The notes: generated by a model from the sequence alone, not told the origin. A stretch of 9,067 bases of DNA from Thermotogae bacterium (GCA_003643975.1 QNAR01000051.1:1-9067); one strand, 5' to 3'. Shown: positions 1 to 7,677, counted from the stretch's first letter. Translations and numbers: made by a program.

Positions 1-597
1 CCCGATTTCGTTTTCGGGTTGCTCCTTTTGTGGGGATTTTACGCTGTACTGGGATGGTTCCCGCCCGGAATGATCGACACAAAATACGAAATGGTCCTGA
101 GAAGCCCTGAATGGCACACCATAACCCATATGCCCACTATTGATGCACTGCTCAACGGTAGATTCGATATATTCATCAATGCCTTCAAACATCTTGTGTT
201 GCCAATTTTGACCATTTCCTACCTCTGGTGGGCATATCTGCTCAGAATAACCCGTTCCAGTATGCTTGAAGTTCTCAGAAAAGACTACATAAGAACTGCA
301 CGCGCTAAAGGCGTTCCCGAAAAGCTCGTCATAAACAAGCACGCCAAACGAAATGCCCTTATCCCGGTGGTAACCGTCGCTGGTGGTACCGTGATAGGGC
401 TGCTTTCCGGTACTGTCATCGTTGAAACGGTTTTTTCAAGAACGGGTATGGGTAGATTTCTTGCCACCGCCGCTACACAATTAGATTACTGGTCTATAAT
501 CGGTGGAGCTTTATTCTATTCATTCATATTGGTTCTGGGAAATCTCATAGTTGACGTCAGCTATGCAATAATCGATCCCAGAATCAGACTCCACTGA
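1..597 (+). CDS. dppB: Dpp/Opp-type ABC transporter permease, DppB-like, 5'-truncated
   Basis: This is the C-terminal 198 residues of the first membrane subunit of a peptide/nickel-family (binding-protein-dependent) ABC importer. The reading frame is open from base 1, so the start lies to the left of the window. What remains shows hydrophobic segments near residues 4-18, 65-80, 120-145 and 165-190. The EAA coupling loop (about residues 95-122) includes ARAKGVPE and ends in NALIP; this loop docks onto the ATPase. The C-terminus DPRIRLH is typical of DppB/OppB. A longer extracellular stretch containing DALLNGRFD is seen in family members that carry peptides or oligosaccharides, so the substrate cannot be read from this gene. 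Thirteen bases separate it from the next permease gene, within one operon. The family is certain; the dppB symbol is by family resemblance only. Confidence 0.93.
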   Translation, partial: PDFVFGLLLLWGFYAVLGWFPPGMIDTKYEMVLRSPEWHTITHMPTIDALLNGRFDIFINAFKHLVLPILTISYLWWAYLLRITRSSMLEVLRKDYIRTARAKGVPEKLVINKHAKRNALIPVVTVAGGTVIGLLSGTVIVETVFSRTGMGRFLATAATQLDYWSIIGGALFYSFILVLGNLIVDVSYAIIDPRIRLH

Positions 598-610
598 GGA
601 GGTCGTTGTC

Positions 611-1513
611 ATGGCAAAGAGAAAAAGCGATTTCAGGAAAATGATGAAGAAATTCTGGAGAAATCAGACAGCTGTTCTGGGAGTGGTACTTCTCATCATG
701 TTTGTAATCATAGCTATTTTCGCTCCCCAGATTGTCAAAACATTTTCGCCAAAGGCCGCAGCAAGGGCATACGCGGAAGACCCCTACCAGATGCCAAGAG
801 TTGCCTGGACTTCAAATCCCTTGCCTCCAAGCAAAGACGACCCCTTTGGCGTTATTGGCGGAAGGGATATATTCTACGGCGTTATTTACGGAACAAGAAC
901 AGCCTTCAAGCTGGGGTTGACTGTCGCCGGATTGTCGGCTCTTATTGGTATATTCGTCGGCTCCATTTCGGCTTACTTTGGCGGTTGGGTTGATGAAATC
1001 TTTATGAGAATCGTTGACATATTTATGTCCATTCCTTTCCTGGTTGCGGCGATGGTGCTTACAACCATCCTTGGAAAGGGGCTGAACAATGTAATGATTG
1101 CCCTGGTGGTCTTCGGATGGATGACCACGGCAAGGCTTATCAGGGGAAATATTCTCCAAGCTAGAGAAGAGCAATATGTGCTTGCCGCAAAGGCTTTGGG
1201 ACAAAAAGACTGGTTGATTATCATAAAGCACATACTTCCAAATACCATTTTCCCCGTGGTTATACAGATGTCTATGAGAATGGGTTCTTACGTTATTACC
1301 GCTGCTGGCCTCAGTTTCCTTGGTGTCGGTGCTGAACCTGGTTATGCCGATTGGGGAACTATTTTGAGCTACTCCAGAAACTGGATGACCATGTTAGATA
1401 AGGCCTGGTTTGCGATAGTGTTCCCCGGTGTTGCCATGGTGCTCTTTGTGCTTGCCTGGAACCTCGTGGGCGACGCCCTTAGAGACATCTTTGACCCGAG
1501 AATGCGCAGTTAA
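611..1513 (+). CDS. dppC: Dpp/Opp-type ABC transporter permease, DppC-like
   Basis: Second membrane subunit of the importer, 300 residues and full length for the family. A short basic cytoplasmic N-terminus (residues 1-18) precedes the first membrane helix (about 19-41), as in the OppC N-terminal domain. A periplasmic region of about 55 residues follows, then further helices near 100-124, 130-155, 160-172, 220-240 and 266-290. The EAA loop (about 187-215) contains EEQYVLAAKALG and ends ILPNTIFP. The terminal DIFDPRMRS matches the usual DPR(L/M)R ending. The ATG start is preceded by AGGAGGT at 597-603, starting at the last base of the dppB stop, with seven bases to the start. It pairs with the DppB-like subunit to form the translocation path. 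Peptide, nickel and oligosaccharide importers all share this architecture. Confidence 0.95.
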   Translation: MAKRKSDFRKMMKKFWRNQTAVLGVVLLIMFVIIAIFAPQIVKTFSPKAAARAYAEDPYQMPRVAWTSNPLPPSKDDPFGVIGGRDIFYGVIYGTRTAFKLGLTVAGLSALIGIFVGSISAYFGGWVDEIFMRIVDIFMSIPFLVAAMVLTTILGKGLNNVMIALVVFGWMTTARLIRGNILQAREEQYVLAAKALGQKDWLIIIKHILPNTIFPVVIQMSMRMGSYVITAAGLSFLGVGAEPGYADWGTILSYSRNWMTMLDKAWFAIVFPGVAMVLFVLAWNLVGDALRDIFDPRMRS

Positions 1514-1525
1514 GGGGGTTCTGAA

Positions 1526-2539
1526 GTGGATAAAAAACCATTACTTGAAGTTAAAGGACTTAAAACATACTTTCATACCGATGATGGCATTGTTAAAGCC
1601 GTTGACGGCGTGAGCTTTGAAGTTTACTCCGGAGAAACACTTGGAATAGTCGGTGAATCCGGTTGCGGAAAGAGCGTTACTTCCCTTTCTGTCATGCGAC
1701 TTCTTGACGAGAAAGGTGAAATAGCCGGCGGAGAGATCCTTTTCGACGGCAAAGATATACGCGCCCTTTCAGATGAAGAAATGCGTAAAATGCGCGGAAA
1801 TGATATGGCCATGATCTTTCAGGAGCCTATGACAGCGTTGAACCCCGTTTATACCATTGGAGACCAGATAACGGAAGCCATCCTTTTGCATCAGGATGTT
1901 GATAAGGAAACAGCGCGAAAAATGGCTATTGATATGCTCAGGAAAGTCGGGATTCCTGAACCTGAAAAGAGGGTTGATGAATACCCTCATGAACTCTCCG
2001 GCGGCATGAGACAGAGAGCCATGATCGCCATGTCCCTTTCGTGTAACCCTAAACTGCTGTTTGCCGACGAGCCAACCACCGCTCTGGACGTTACGATTCA
2101 AGCGCAGATTTTGGAGCTCATGTTGGAGCTCCAGAAAGAATACGGAATGGCCATTGTCATGATAACCCATGATCTCGGCGTCATCGCCGAGATGGCTGAA
2201 AGGGTTGTAGTTATGTACGCCGGGAAAGTTGTGGAATACGCCGATGTGGTAACTCTTTTCAAAGACCCCAAGCATCCATATACCTGGGGTCTCATGAACG
2301 CCATTCCAAGGCTTGACGAAGATAAAGATGTGCTCTACAACATTCCCGGGGTTGTTCCAGATCCCCTTGATTTTCCGAAAGGATGCCGTTTCAACACGCG
2401 CTGTCCTCTCGCTACTGACAAATGCCGCACTGAGGAGCCGCCTCTGGTGGAAATCGAGCCAGGACACAAGGCAGCTTGCTGGCATATTGACAGACTCGTT
2501 GAAATGGTAAAAGTCTCCAGGGCAGGTGAAGGCGCATGA
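1526..2539 (+). CDS. dppD: Dpp/Opp-type ABC transporter ATP-binding protein, DppD-like
   Basis: First ATPase subunit, 337 residues, the normal family length. It hydrolyses ATP on the cytoplasmic side to power import. All motifs are present: Walker A GESGCGKS (43-50), Q-loop Q99, signature LSGGMRQR (157-164), Walker B LLFADEP with catalytic E182 (177-183), D-loop ALD (186-188) and switch H215. The C-terminal oligopeptide-transporter extension has CRFNTRCP plus two further cysteines (C287, C293, C300, C318), the pattern reported to hold a [4Fe-4S] cluster in some DppD/OppD proteins. The start is GTG, supported by AAGGGGG at 1512-1518 overlapping the dppC stop; homology begins within the first residues, so no later start is needed. 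The last four bases overlap the next gene as ATGA, suggesting translational coupling. Confidence 0.96.
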   Translation: MDKKPLLEVKGLKTYFHTDDGIVKAVDGVSFEVYSGETLGIVGESGCGKSVTSLSVMRLLDEKGEIAGGEILFDGKDIRALSDEEMRKMRGNDMAMIFQEPMTALNPVYTIGDQITEAILLHQDVDKETARKMAIDMLRKVGIPEPEKRVDEYPHELSGGMRQRAMIAMSLSCNPKLLFADEPTTALDVTIQAQILELMLELQKEYGMAIVMITHDLGVIAEMAERVVVMYAGKVVEYADVVTLFKDPKHPYTWGLMNAIPRLDEDKDVLYNIPGVVPDPLDFPKGCRFNTRCPLATDKCRTEEPPLVEIEPGHKAACWHIDRLVEMVKVSRAGEGA

Positions 2540-3729
2540 GTCAATCTGAAAACAGAAAACCAATTTTAAGAGTTGACAATCTGGTAAAATACTTTCCCGT
2601 AAGAGCCGGTGTTTTCAGACGTGTTGTAGCACATGTTAAAGCGGTTGACAACATTTCTCTGGAAGTATATGAAAAAGAAACGCTTGGTCTTGTGGGTGAA
2701 TCCGGCTGTGGAAAAACCACCGCTGGCATGACCATCTTAAGGTTGCATGAACCCACCTCTGGAAGAATAATCATGAATGATGAGGATACCACCCACCTAT
2801 TCATGCCCTACTTCCAGGCGAGAAAGTACCTCATCAATACATACGTCAAACCATTCGAGGACCTCAAGGAAAAAGCAGGTTCTGTCGATTCTGCCATTAA
2901 AAGCATCGAAGACGAGTTTGACGTGAAAATGGCTAAACTGTACTTTGAAAAGCACAATGGCTCTAAAAGCTCTTTTATTTCCGACCTTATGTCTGACCGT
3001 GAGGCAAAAAGAAAAGCTTTCAGAAGGCAATCTCAAATCATTTTCCAGGACCCTTACTCGTCTCTCAATCCGAGAATGAGGATAAAGAACATCATCGCCG
3101 AAGGCGCAATTATTCACAAAGTTGCGAGCAGAAGCGAAGTTATGGCAAGAGTTGCTGATATATTGAAAAAAGTCGGCCTTTCAGAAGATCACATGAGCAG
3201 GTTTCCTCATGAGTTCAGTGGAGGCCAGAGGCAGAGAATAGGTATCGCACGCGCTCTTATTTTAAATCCACACCTGATTGTGGCTGACGAAGCGGTTTCG
3301 GCTTTGGACGTCTCCATTCAGGCACAGATTCTAAACTTGCTCAATGATTTGCAAGAAGAGTTTGGGCTAACATATCTCTTCATTGCTCACGACCTTGCGG
3401 TTGTAAGGCACGTCAGCAGGCGTGTTGCCGTCATGTATCTGGGAAAAATGGTGGAAGTGGCTTCAAAAACAGAGTTGTTTGAAAACCCGCTCCATCCGTA
3501 CACGGTTTCGCTTATGTCCGCTATTCCCATACCTGACCCCACGAAAAAGAGCAAGCGGATAATTCTTCAGGGAGATGTTCCCAGCCCAATCAATCCGCCA
3601 AGTGGCTGTCGTTTCCACCCACGTTGCCCTATTGCGAAGGAAGTCTGTGCAAAGGAAGAACCACCACTGCAAGACCTTGGAAATGGGCATAAAGTAGCCT
3701 GCTTCTTCCCGGGTGAAATGAAGAGATAG
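2536..3729 (+). CDS. dppF: Dpp/Opp-type ABC transporter ATP-binding protein, DppF-like, with an internal insertion
   Basis: Second ATPase subunit, expected to dimerise with the DppD-like protein. Motifs: Walker A GESGCGKT (54-61), Q-loop Q171, signature FSGGQRQR (227-234), Walker B LIVADE with E252, D-loop ALD (256-258), switch H285. The C-terminal extension has C358, C364, C371 and C389, the same four-cysteine pattern as its partner. At 397 residues it is about 60 longer than usual. The excess lies between Walker A and the Q-loop: 110 residues separate T61 from Q171, against 49 for the equivalent pair in the DppD-like protein of this operon. The extra segment (roughly 88-155) is charged and looks mainly helical. 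All catalytic motifs are intact and in frame, so it is a real domain variation rather than a frameshift. It is the last gene of the operon, and a terminator follows at 3795-3814. Confidence 0.95.
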   Translation: MSQSENRKPILRVDNLVKYFPVRAGVFRRVVAHVKAVDNISLEVYEKETLGLVGESGCGKTTAGMTILRLHEPTSGRIIMNDEDTTHLFMPYFQARKYLINTYVKPFEDLKEKAGSVDSAIKSIEDEFDVKMAKLYFEKHNGSKSSFISDLMSDREAKRKAFRRQSQIIFQDPYSSLNPRMRIKNIIAEGAIIHKVASRSEVMARVADILKKVGLSEDHMSRFPHEFSGGQRQRIGIARALILNPHLIVADEAVSALDVSIQAQILNLLNDLQEEFGLTYLFIAHDLAVVRHVSRRVAVMYLGKMVEVASKTELFENPLHPYTVSLMSAIPIPDPTKKSKRIILQGDVPSPINPPSGCRFHPRCPIAKEVCAKEEPPLQDLGNGHKVACFFPGEMKR

Positions 3730-3758
3730 AAGGATAAAAGCAAGAATCTCTCAAGCGA

Positions 3759-6041
3759 TTAAAGACTCCCGCCGTTGCTGTTGACTATAACGTCAACCCC
3801 GGCGGGGTTTTTTTGAAGTACCTTTAGCAAGTTTCTTAGTTCTCCCCTATCAAAAAGCTTTAAATGAATTTTCATTCTGAATTTTCCGAATAGCTTTTTA
3901 ACAGCCGGTGTTACAGGTTCAAGGATCTCTGAGCCTTTTACAGTATTCACGAGCTTTTCGTACAGTTCTTTGGCTGCATTCTGGCATTGGATTTCTTTTT
4001 CTGCTTCAACAATGATTTCAACGAAGATACTGAAAGGCGGATATTTCAGGAGTTTCCTTATCTCGATTTCCGTTTCGAAAAATCCTTTGTAGTCATTCTC
4101 AAGGGCTGTTTTCATGACTCTGTGCTCAGGTTCGAAAGTCTGTATGATTGCCCTACCGTGCACACCCCTGCCGGATCTCCCGGAAATTTGGGAAATTAGC
4201 TGGAAAGCATTTTCTGCTGAATCGTAGTTCGGAAGGTTTATTATCCTGTCAGCATCGATTACAACCACTAACCCTATGCTTGGAAAATCAAGCCCTTTTG
4301 CAATCATCTTCGTGCCCACAACGATTTTTGCCTCTTTGCTTTCGATCTTTCTCAAGGCCTTTTCATATTGATTTGGGTTGGAAATCGTCTCGCGATCCAT
4401 TCTCATGATAGAGAGATCGGGGAACCTTTTTTGTAACTCATGCTCAACCCTTTCTGTTCCAAATCCTCTGGCCGAAAGAGCTTTCGACCCGCAGCGTTCG
4501 CATTTTGTGGGTGGTGGGATTGTATAGCCGCAATAGTGGCATTTCAATATGCCATCGTGTTTATGATACGTAAGCGAAATATCGCAATTTGGACACTTGA
4601 GAATGTTCCCGCAATTTGCGCACACTACATAGTTTGAAAAACCCTTTCTGTGGACAAAGACAAAAACCTGATGTCCGAGCTTTACGGTTTTTTCAATTTC
4701 CTCAAAGGTTTTTCTTGGAATTATATAATCTTTGTTGTTCCTGAGATCGCGTATTTCCAGCTCAGGCAGTTGTCCCACTGGCCTGTTGACAAGGCTATGC
4801 AGCTTGAATTCACCAGATTTTGCCCTGAAATAACGTTCAACCCTTGGAGTTGCCGAACCCAGAATAACCGGAATTCCATACAGCTTTCCTTTTTTAATCG
4901 CTACTTCTACAGCATCGTAATGCGGAGGCGTTTGCTGATAAAAGCTGCTGTCGTGCTCTTCATCCACAATGATCAAACCGGTATTTTGAATTGGAATCCA
5001 GAGAGCACTCCTTGTCCCCACGAGAATATCTATCTCGCCATTAACAGCATCAAGCCATATTCTCTGCCTTTTTGCCGGGGACATGTAGCTGTGGTACACC
5101 CTGACTTCCCTACCGGGGAAAGCTCCTCTTATCCGCGCCATAAGCTGAGGGGTCAGCGAAACCTCTGGAACCATGTAAATAACGGATTTTCCCCTGTTGA
5201 GCACCCTTTCCATAATCTTGAAATAGACTTCTGTCTTTCCGCTGCCTGTAAGACCAAATATATAATGTACACCGCTGAAATCCTTAACAATGGCTTCTCG
5301 TACACGTTCCTGTTCAGCAGTCAACTTTTCAATTGCTTCAATGGTCCAGCGGTCTGTTTCATCTTCTTCCACTTCCTCAAGCGTCAGTATTTCTTTGCGC
5401 AACAGCGTATCTATCGGTGAGCGGCTTTTCAATGAAAGCGCATTCATGAGCTCCTGAGGCGTTGCCTTTTCCACAGAAAGCAGATAATCGATCACTTTTT
5501 TCTGGCTTTTCGTGAGCTTCAAACTCTCAAGGGTTTTGATACTCAAAGGCAACTTCAGCAGTTTTATTCTTCTCTTAGAAGGCAGCTTTTTCTCATAGCT
5601 GTGCAGGATCTTCAGCTTTCTCTGGGATTTAAGTTTCTGAAACTGCTCTTTTCCCAGGAGCTTCAGAGCCTCGCTCATTTTCAATGGAGTGGAAAAAGGG
5701 AGTTCGGGACTGATGGGGATTACATGGCTGTTACTTTTAAGGAGCTTGCCAGGAGGGAAAAACAGGTCGAAAACTTTTCCAATAGACGCTAAATAATTTT
5801 CCACGGTCCAATTTATCAAGGCAACATCTTCAGGCGAAAGATAAACCTGATTTTCAAGGGGTTTGGAAATAGGCTTTGTTTTAAATTGGGGTTTTGAGCC
5901 TATCCCGGCAATATAACCTATAACGTTCCTACCTGCAAAATTTACGGCAACCCGCTGTCCAACAGCGAGCTCATCATCAAAATGATAGCTAAAGGTCGAG
6001 CGCAATGGGGAACCAGAAATCGCTACTTCATAGTAATGAAT
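3759..6041 (-). CDS. priA: Primosomal protein N' (replication restart helicase PriA), probable ATT start
   Basis: PriA recognises stalled or repaired forks and reloads the replicative helicase. With the start proposed here the protein has 760 residues. From the N-terminus it has a 3'-DNA-binding domain (about 1-100), a winged-helix-like middle, and a superfamily 2 helicase core: Walker A GLTGSGKT (263-270), DEEH box (360-363), GSATP (395-399), GTKMIAKGLDFP (576-587) and QISGRSGR (618-625). Eight cysteines in four CxxC pairs (474/477, 483/486, 501/504, 514/517) form the two zinc sites. The first ordinary start codon is TTG at 6005-6003, but it has no ribosome binding site and would remove HYYEVAISGSP, which resembles the first beta strand of other PriA proteins. 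The in-frame ATT at 6041-6039 sits seven bases behind a strong Shine-Dalgarno sequence. There is no in-frame ATG, GTG or TTG between the upstream stop (6065-6063) and 6005. It is the last gene of the panD-tmcAL-priA operon, five bases or fewer after tmcAL. The family is certain; the start is likely. Confidence 0.96.
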   Translation of the reverse strand: MHYYEVAISGSPLRSTFSYHFDDELAVGQRVAVNFAGRNVIGYIAGIGSKPQFKTKPISKPLENQVYLSPEDVALINWTVENYLASIGKVFDLFFPPGKLLKSNSHVIPISPELPFSTPLKMSEALKLLGKEQFQKLKSQRKLKILHSYEKKLPSKRRIKLLKLPLSIKTLESLKLTKSQKKVIDYLLSVEKATPQELMNALSLKSRSPIDTLLRKEILTLEEVEEDETDRWTIEAIEKLTAEQERVREAIVKDFSGVHYIFGLTGSGKTEVYFKIMERVLNRGKSVIYMVPEVSLTPQLMARIRGAFPGREVRVYHSYMSPAKRQRIWLDAVNGEIDILVGTRSALWIPIQNTGLIIVDEEHDSSFYQQTPPHYDAVEVAIKKGKLYGIPVILGSATPRVERYFRAKSGEFKLHSLVNRPVGQLPELEIRDLRNNKDYIIPRKTFEEIEKTVKLGHQVFVFVHRKGFSNYVVCANCGNILKCPNCDISLTYHKHDGILKCHYCGYTIPPPTKCERCGSKALSARGFGTERVEHELQKRFPDLSIMRMDRETISNPNQYEKALRKIESKEAKIVVGTKMIAKGLDFPSIGLVVVIDADRIINLPNYDSAENAFQLISQISGRSGRGVHGRAIIQTFEPEHRVMKTALENDYKGFFETEIEIRKLLKYPPFSIFVEIIVEAEKEIQCQNAAKELYEKLVNTVKGSEILEPVTPAVKKLFGKFRMKIHLKLFDRGELRNLLKVLQKNPAGVDVIVNSNGGSL
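3768..3806 (+). repeat. Nested inverted repeat overlapping the terminator (alternative hairpin)
   Basis: Two perfect inverted repeats are nested here. The outer arms are CCCGCCG (3768-3774) and CGGCGGG (3800-3806). The inner arms are GTTGAC (3780-3785) and GTCAAC (3792-3797), with a six-base loop. Together they could form one long interrupted stem ending one base before the T run. This fold shares bases 3795-3797 and 3800-3806 with the short terminator hairpin, so the two cannot form at once. Whether it is a more stable form of the same terminator or a competing structure is not known. The region also encodes the C-terminal residues of PriA (VNSNGGSL). Confidence 0.5.
3795..3814 (+). terminator. 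Rho-independent terminator of the dpp operon, inside the priA coding end
   Basis: The plus strand carries AACCCC (3795-3800), a three-base GGC loop and GGGGTT (3804-3809), in an unbroken T run from 3808 to 3814. This is a GC-rich hairpin with a U tract directly after it, about 65 bases past the dppF stop. The orientation of the T run fits transcripts coming from the dpp operon. The minus strand has no T run after the hairpin, so it should not stop priA transcription. The hairpin lies within the last 20 codons of priA (the region encoding KNPAGVDV). The call rests on pattern only. Confidence 0.8.
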
Positions 6042-6044
6042 TTT

Positions 6045-6056
6045 ATCAGCCCCTTT
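6045..6056 (-). promoter_or_regulatory. Shine-Dalgarno sequence deciding the priA start
   Basis: Read on the minus strand this is AAAGGGGCTGAT, which matches the full anti-Shine-Dalgarno complement AAAGGAGGTGAT at 10 of 12 positions. The core is followed by seven bases and then ATT at 6041, exactly the spacing seen between GGAGG and ATG for panD in this operon. It contains the TGA stop of tmcAL (6048-6046), so terminating ribosomes would sit directly at the priA start. The downstream TTG at 6005 has no comparable site. Confidence 0.7.
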
Positions 6057-7308
6057 TATATATCACGTGTCTTTTATATTCAAAATCAGGAAGACTACCC
6101 TTTTGAAAAAGACTGTACACCGCCGCACTTCTAAGATCCCTTTGGAACTGCCCTTTGAACACGTCAACAGTTACCCCTTCGTATGAAACAATTCGGGAGA
6201 GGTTCTTTCCTTGCGTGGGGGCGGTAATAAGGGGCAAGATGAGCTTTTTTTTGATAGAGGCAAGATACGCTCTGCCCTTCTCGTCGAACCCCAGCACCCT
6301 TATGTATTGCGGTCCATAATCCCAGGAGTTTTTCACAACCTCATGGGTCAATTTGAAGAGCAAGTTCATCACGAGACGCTTTATTCGTGTGAACGTAAAG
6401 CGCTTGGTTTTGACGCATTCGAGAAAAGCCTGAATCTCGCCGGTGTTCTCAGCGCATCTTTCAAACCGCCTATCAAGCCCTTCAACAAAGCCGTAATACT
6501 GTGCATATTCGTCTCTGCTTGTTGTTCTTAACAGACCCATGAGAAGCTTGTCCATGGATTGAAGCGTTACGGCTCCTCTATTTTTTATTTCCCTTAACAG
6601 TATTTCTTTGCTGAAATCTGGAACAGTTTCTTTTAGCCTCTCTGTTTCTCCCCTTAAAACCATTTCCCTGATGGCTGTGGCACTTGAAAAACTTCCCTTG
6701 AATTCTGGATCATTATAGTCTGCCCCAAGACGCTTGATAGAATGCGCACGTATTTTGCTGCCAAGTCTTTTGATAGCCACCAGATACTCTAGCCCAAGGA
6801 TGTTGTTTGAGCTACCGGCCTCCTCGATATTTGGTACCTCTCCTTCCCAATTCATGGTTAGATAATCCCTGAGTGCGTACTTTCTCGCATTTGGGAAGGA
6901 AACGCCACTTTTAAGATGAACCTTTAGCCGGTTGAGGTACAATTCGGGTTCTTCAACTACAATCCGGGCCAAATTGTAAAGAAATTGAAGGTTATCACTT
7001 TCACTTCCAAAAACAACCTCGTTAACTCCAAGCAGGCTAAGGATCCAAATAGACCCCAAAGCAAACCCTCCAGCGTCTTGCACCGAATAAACCAACGGCA
7101 ACTGGACAACAAGATCTATCCCTGCGTTAAGTGCCATTTCTGTTCTTGCGTATTTGTCAATTATCGCCGGTTCCCCGCGCTGGACGAAGTCGCCGCTCAT
7201 CACGGCGACAGTTACCTCGGGGTTTGTGAGCTTTTTCGCCTTCTGGAGGTGATAAAGATGGCCGTTGTGGAACGGATTGTACTCCACGACAAGGCCAAGT
7301 ACGCTCAT
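6046..7308 (-). CDS. tmcAL: tRNA(Met) cytidine acetate ligase (TmcAL/YlbM family)
   Basis: A 420-residue nucleotidyltransferase-fold protein, full length for the family. The family member studied in Bacillus uses acetate and ATP to make N4-acetylcytidine at the wobble position of elongator tRNA-Met, via an acetyl-adenylate. Visible motifs: VVEYNPFHNGH with the HxGH ATP-binding signature (H14-H17); SGDFVQRGEPAIIDKYAR (38-55); VVFGSES (98-104); NNILGLEYL (168-176); IKRLGADYND (191-200) and SSATAIR (208-214); and a helical tRNA-binding part with FTRIKRLVMNLL (306-317). The start is ATG, twelve bases after the panD stop, with AGGGTGG in the gap. The stop overlaps the priA ribosome binding site. 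Function is transferred from the family; no key residue appears to be missing. Confidence 0.93.
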   Translation of the reverse strand: MSVLGLVVEYNPFHNGHLYHLQKAKKLTNPEVTVAVMSGDFVQRGEPAIIDKYARTEMALNAGIDLVVQLPLVYSVQDAGGFALGSIWILSLLGVNEVVFGSESDNLQFLYNLARIVVEEPELYLNRLKVHLKSGVSFPNARKYALRDYLTMNWEGEVPNIEEAGSSNNILGLEYLVAIKRLGSKIRAHSIKRLGADYNDPEFKGSFSSATAIREMVLRGETERLKETVPDFSKEILLREIKNRGAVTLQSMDKLLMGLLRTTSRDEYAQYYGFVEGLDRRFERCAENTGEIQAFLECVKTKRFTFTRIKRLVMNLLFKLTHEVVKNSWDYGPQYIRVLGFDEKGRAYLASIKKKLILPLITAPTQGKNLSRIVSYEGVTVDVFKGQFQRDLRSAAVYSLFQKGSLPDFEYKRHVIYKRG

Positions 7309-7320
7309 CGTACCACCCTG

Positions 7321-7677
7321 TTATTGCTCATTGTTTTCCAAAGGCCTGTTGAAATCATCTACCTTTACCACTTTCGAGCCTTTGTATTCGCCTTCGGAAA
7401 ATAGAGCATAAGAGATGATTATAACCAGGTCTCCAGGCTCTGCAAGCCTTGCTGCGGCACCGTTGAGGCCTATTGTGCCGCTCCCTCTTTCACCTTTGAT
7501 AACATATGTCTCAAAGCGCTCCCCATTGTTTATATTAACCACCTGCACCAGCTCGTTTTCCAGAAGATCTGCCTTTTCCATGAGTTCCTCATCTATGGTG
7601 ATGCTTCCCTCGTAATTAAGGTTCTTCTCTGTTACCTTTGCCCTGTGTATTTTTGATTTTTGCATCATCCTGAGCAT
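7321..7677 (-). CDS. panD: Aspartate 1-decarboxylase proenzyme
   Basis: PanD decarboxylates L-aspartate to beta-alanine, the beta-alanine half of pantothenate and so of coenzyme A. It is a 118-residue cytoplasmic proenzyme that cleaves itself at Gly-Ser to create a pyruvoyl cofactor. The cleavage site YEGSITID is present with G24-S25 exactly at the usual positions. Other conserved active-site residues also keep E. coli numbering: K9, H11, Y22, R54 (NGER) and Y58, as does the NGAAA motif (72-76). This agreement supports the ATG at 7677 as the start and full length. It is the first gene of the minus-strand operon. No other pantothenate gene is visible in the window, so the rest of the pathway must be elsewhere. 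Confidence 0.97.
   Translation of the reverse strand: MLRMMQKSKIHRAKVTEKNLNYEGSITIDEELMEKADLLENELVQVVNINNGERFETYVIKGERGSGTIGLNGAAARLAEPGDLVIIISYALFSEGEYKGSKVVKVDDFNRPLENNEQ

Noticed and set aside
2536..2539. Possible frameshift or annotation error where dppD and dppF overlap
   Set aside because: The overlap is the common ATGA coupling arrangement, and both proteins are complete.
1769..2563. A 264-codon open frame on the minus strand opposite dppD, with a shorter one at 812-1231 opposite dppC
   Set aside because: The plus-strand genes are unmistakable with complete motifs. The minus-strand translations have no recognisable domain, are rich in Phe, His and Ser as expected for antisense frames, and have no plausible operon context.
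4650..5420. A 256-codon plus-strand open frame opposite priA
   Set aside because: It lies wholly within the helicase core of priA, has no ribosome binding site and no recognisable motif, and looks like an antisense shadow.
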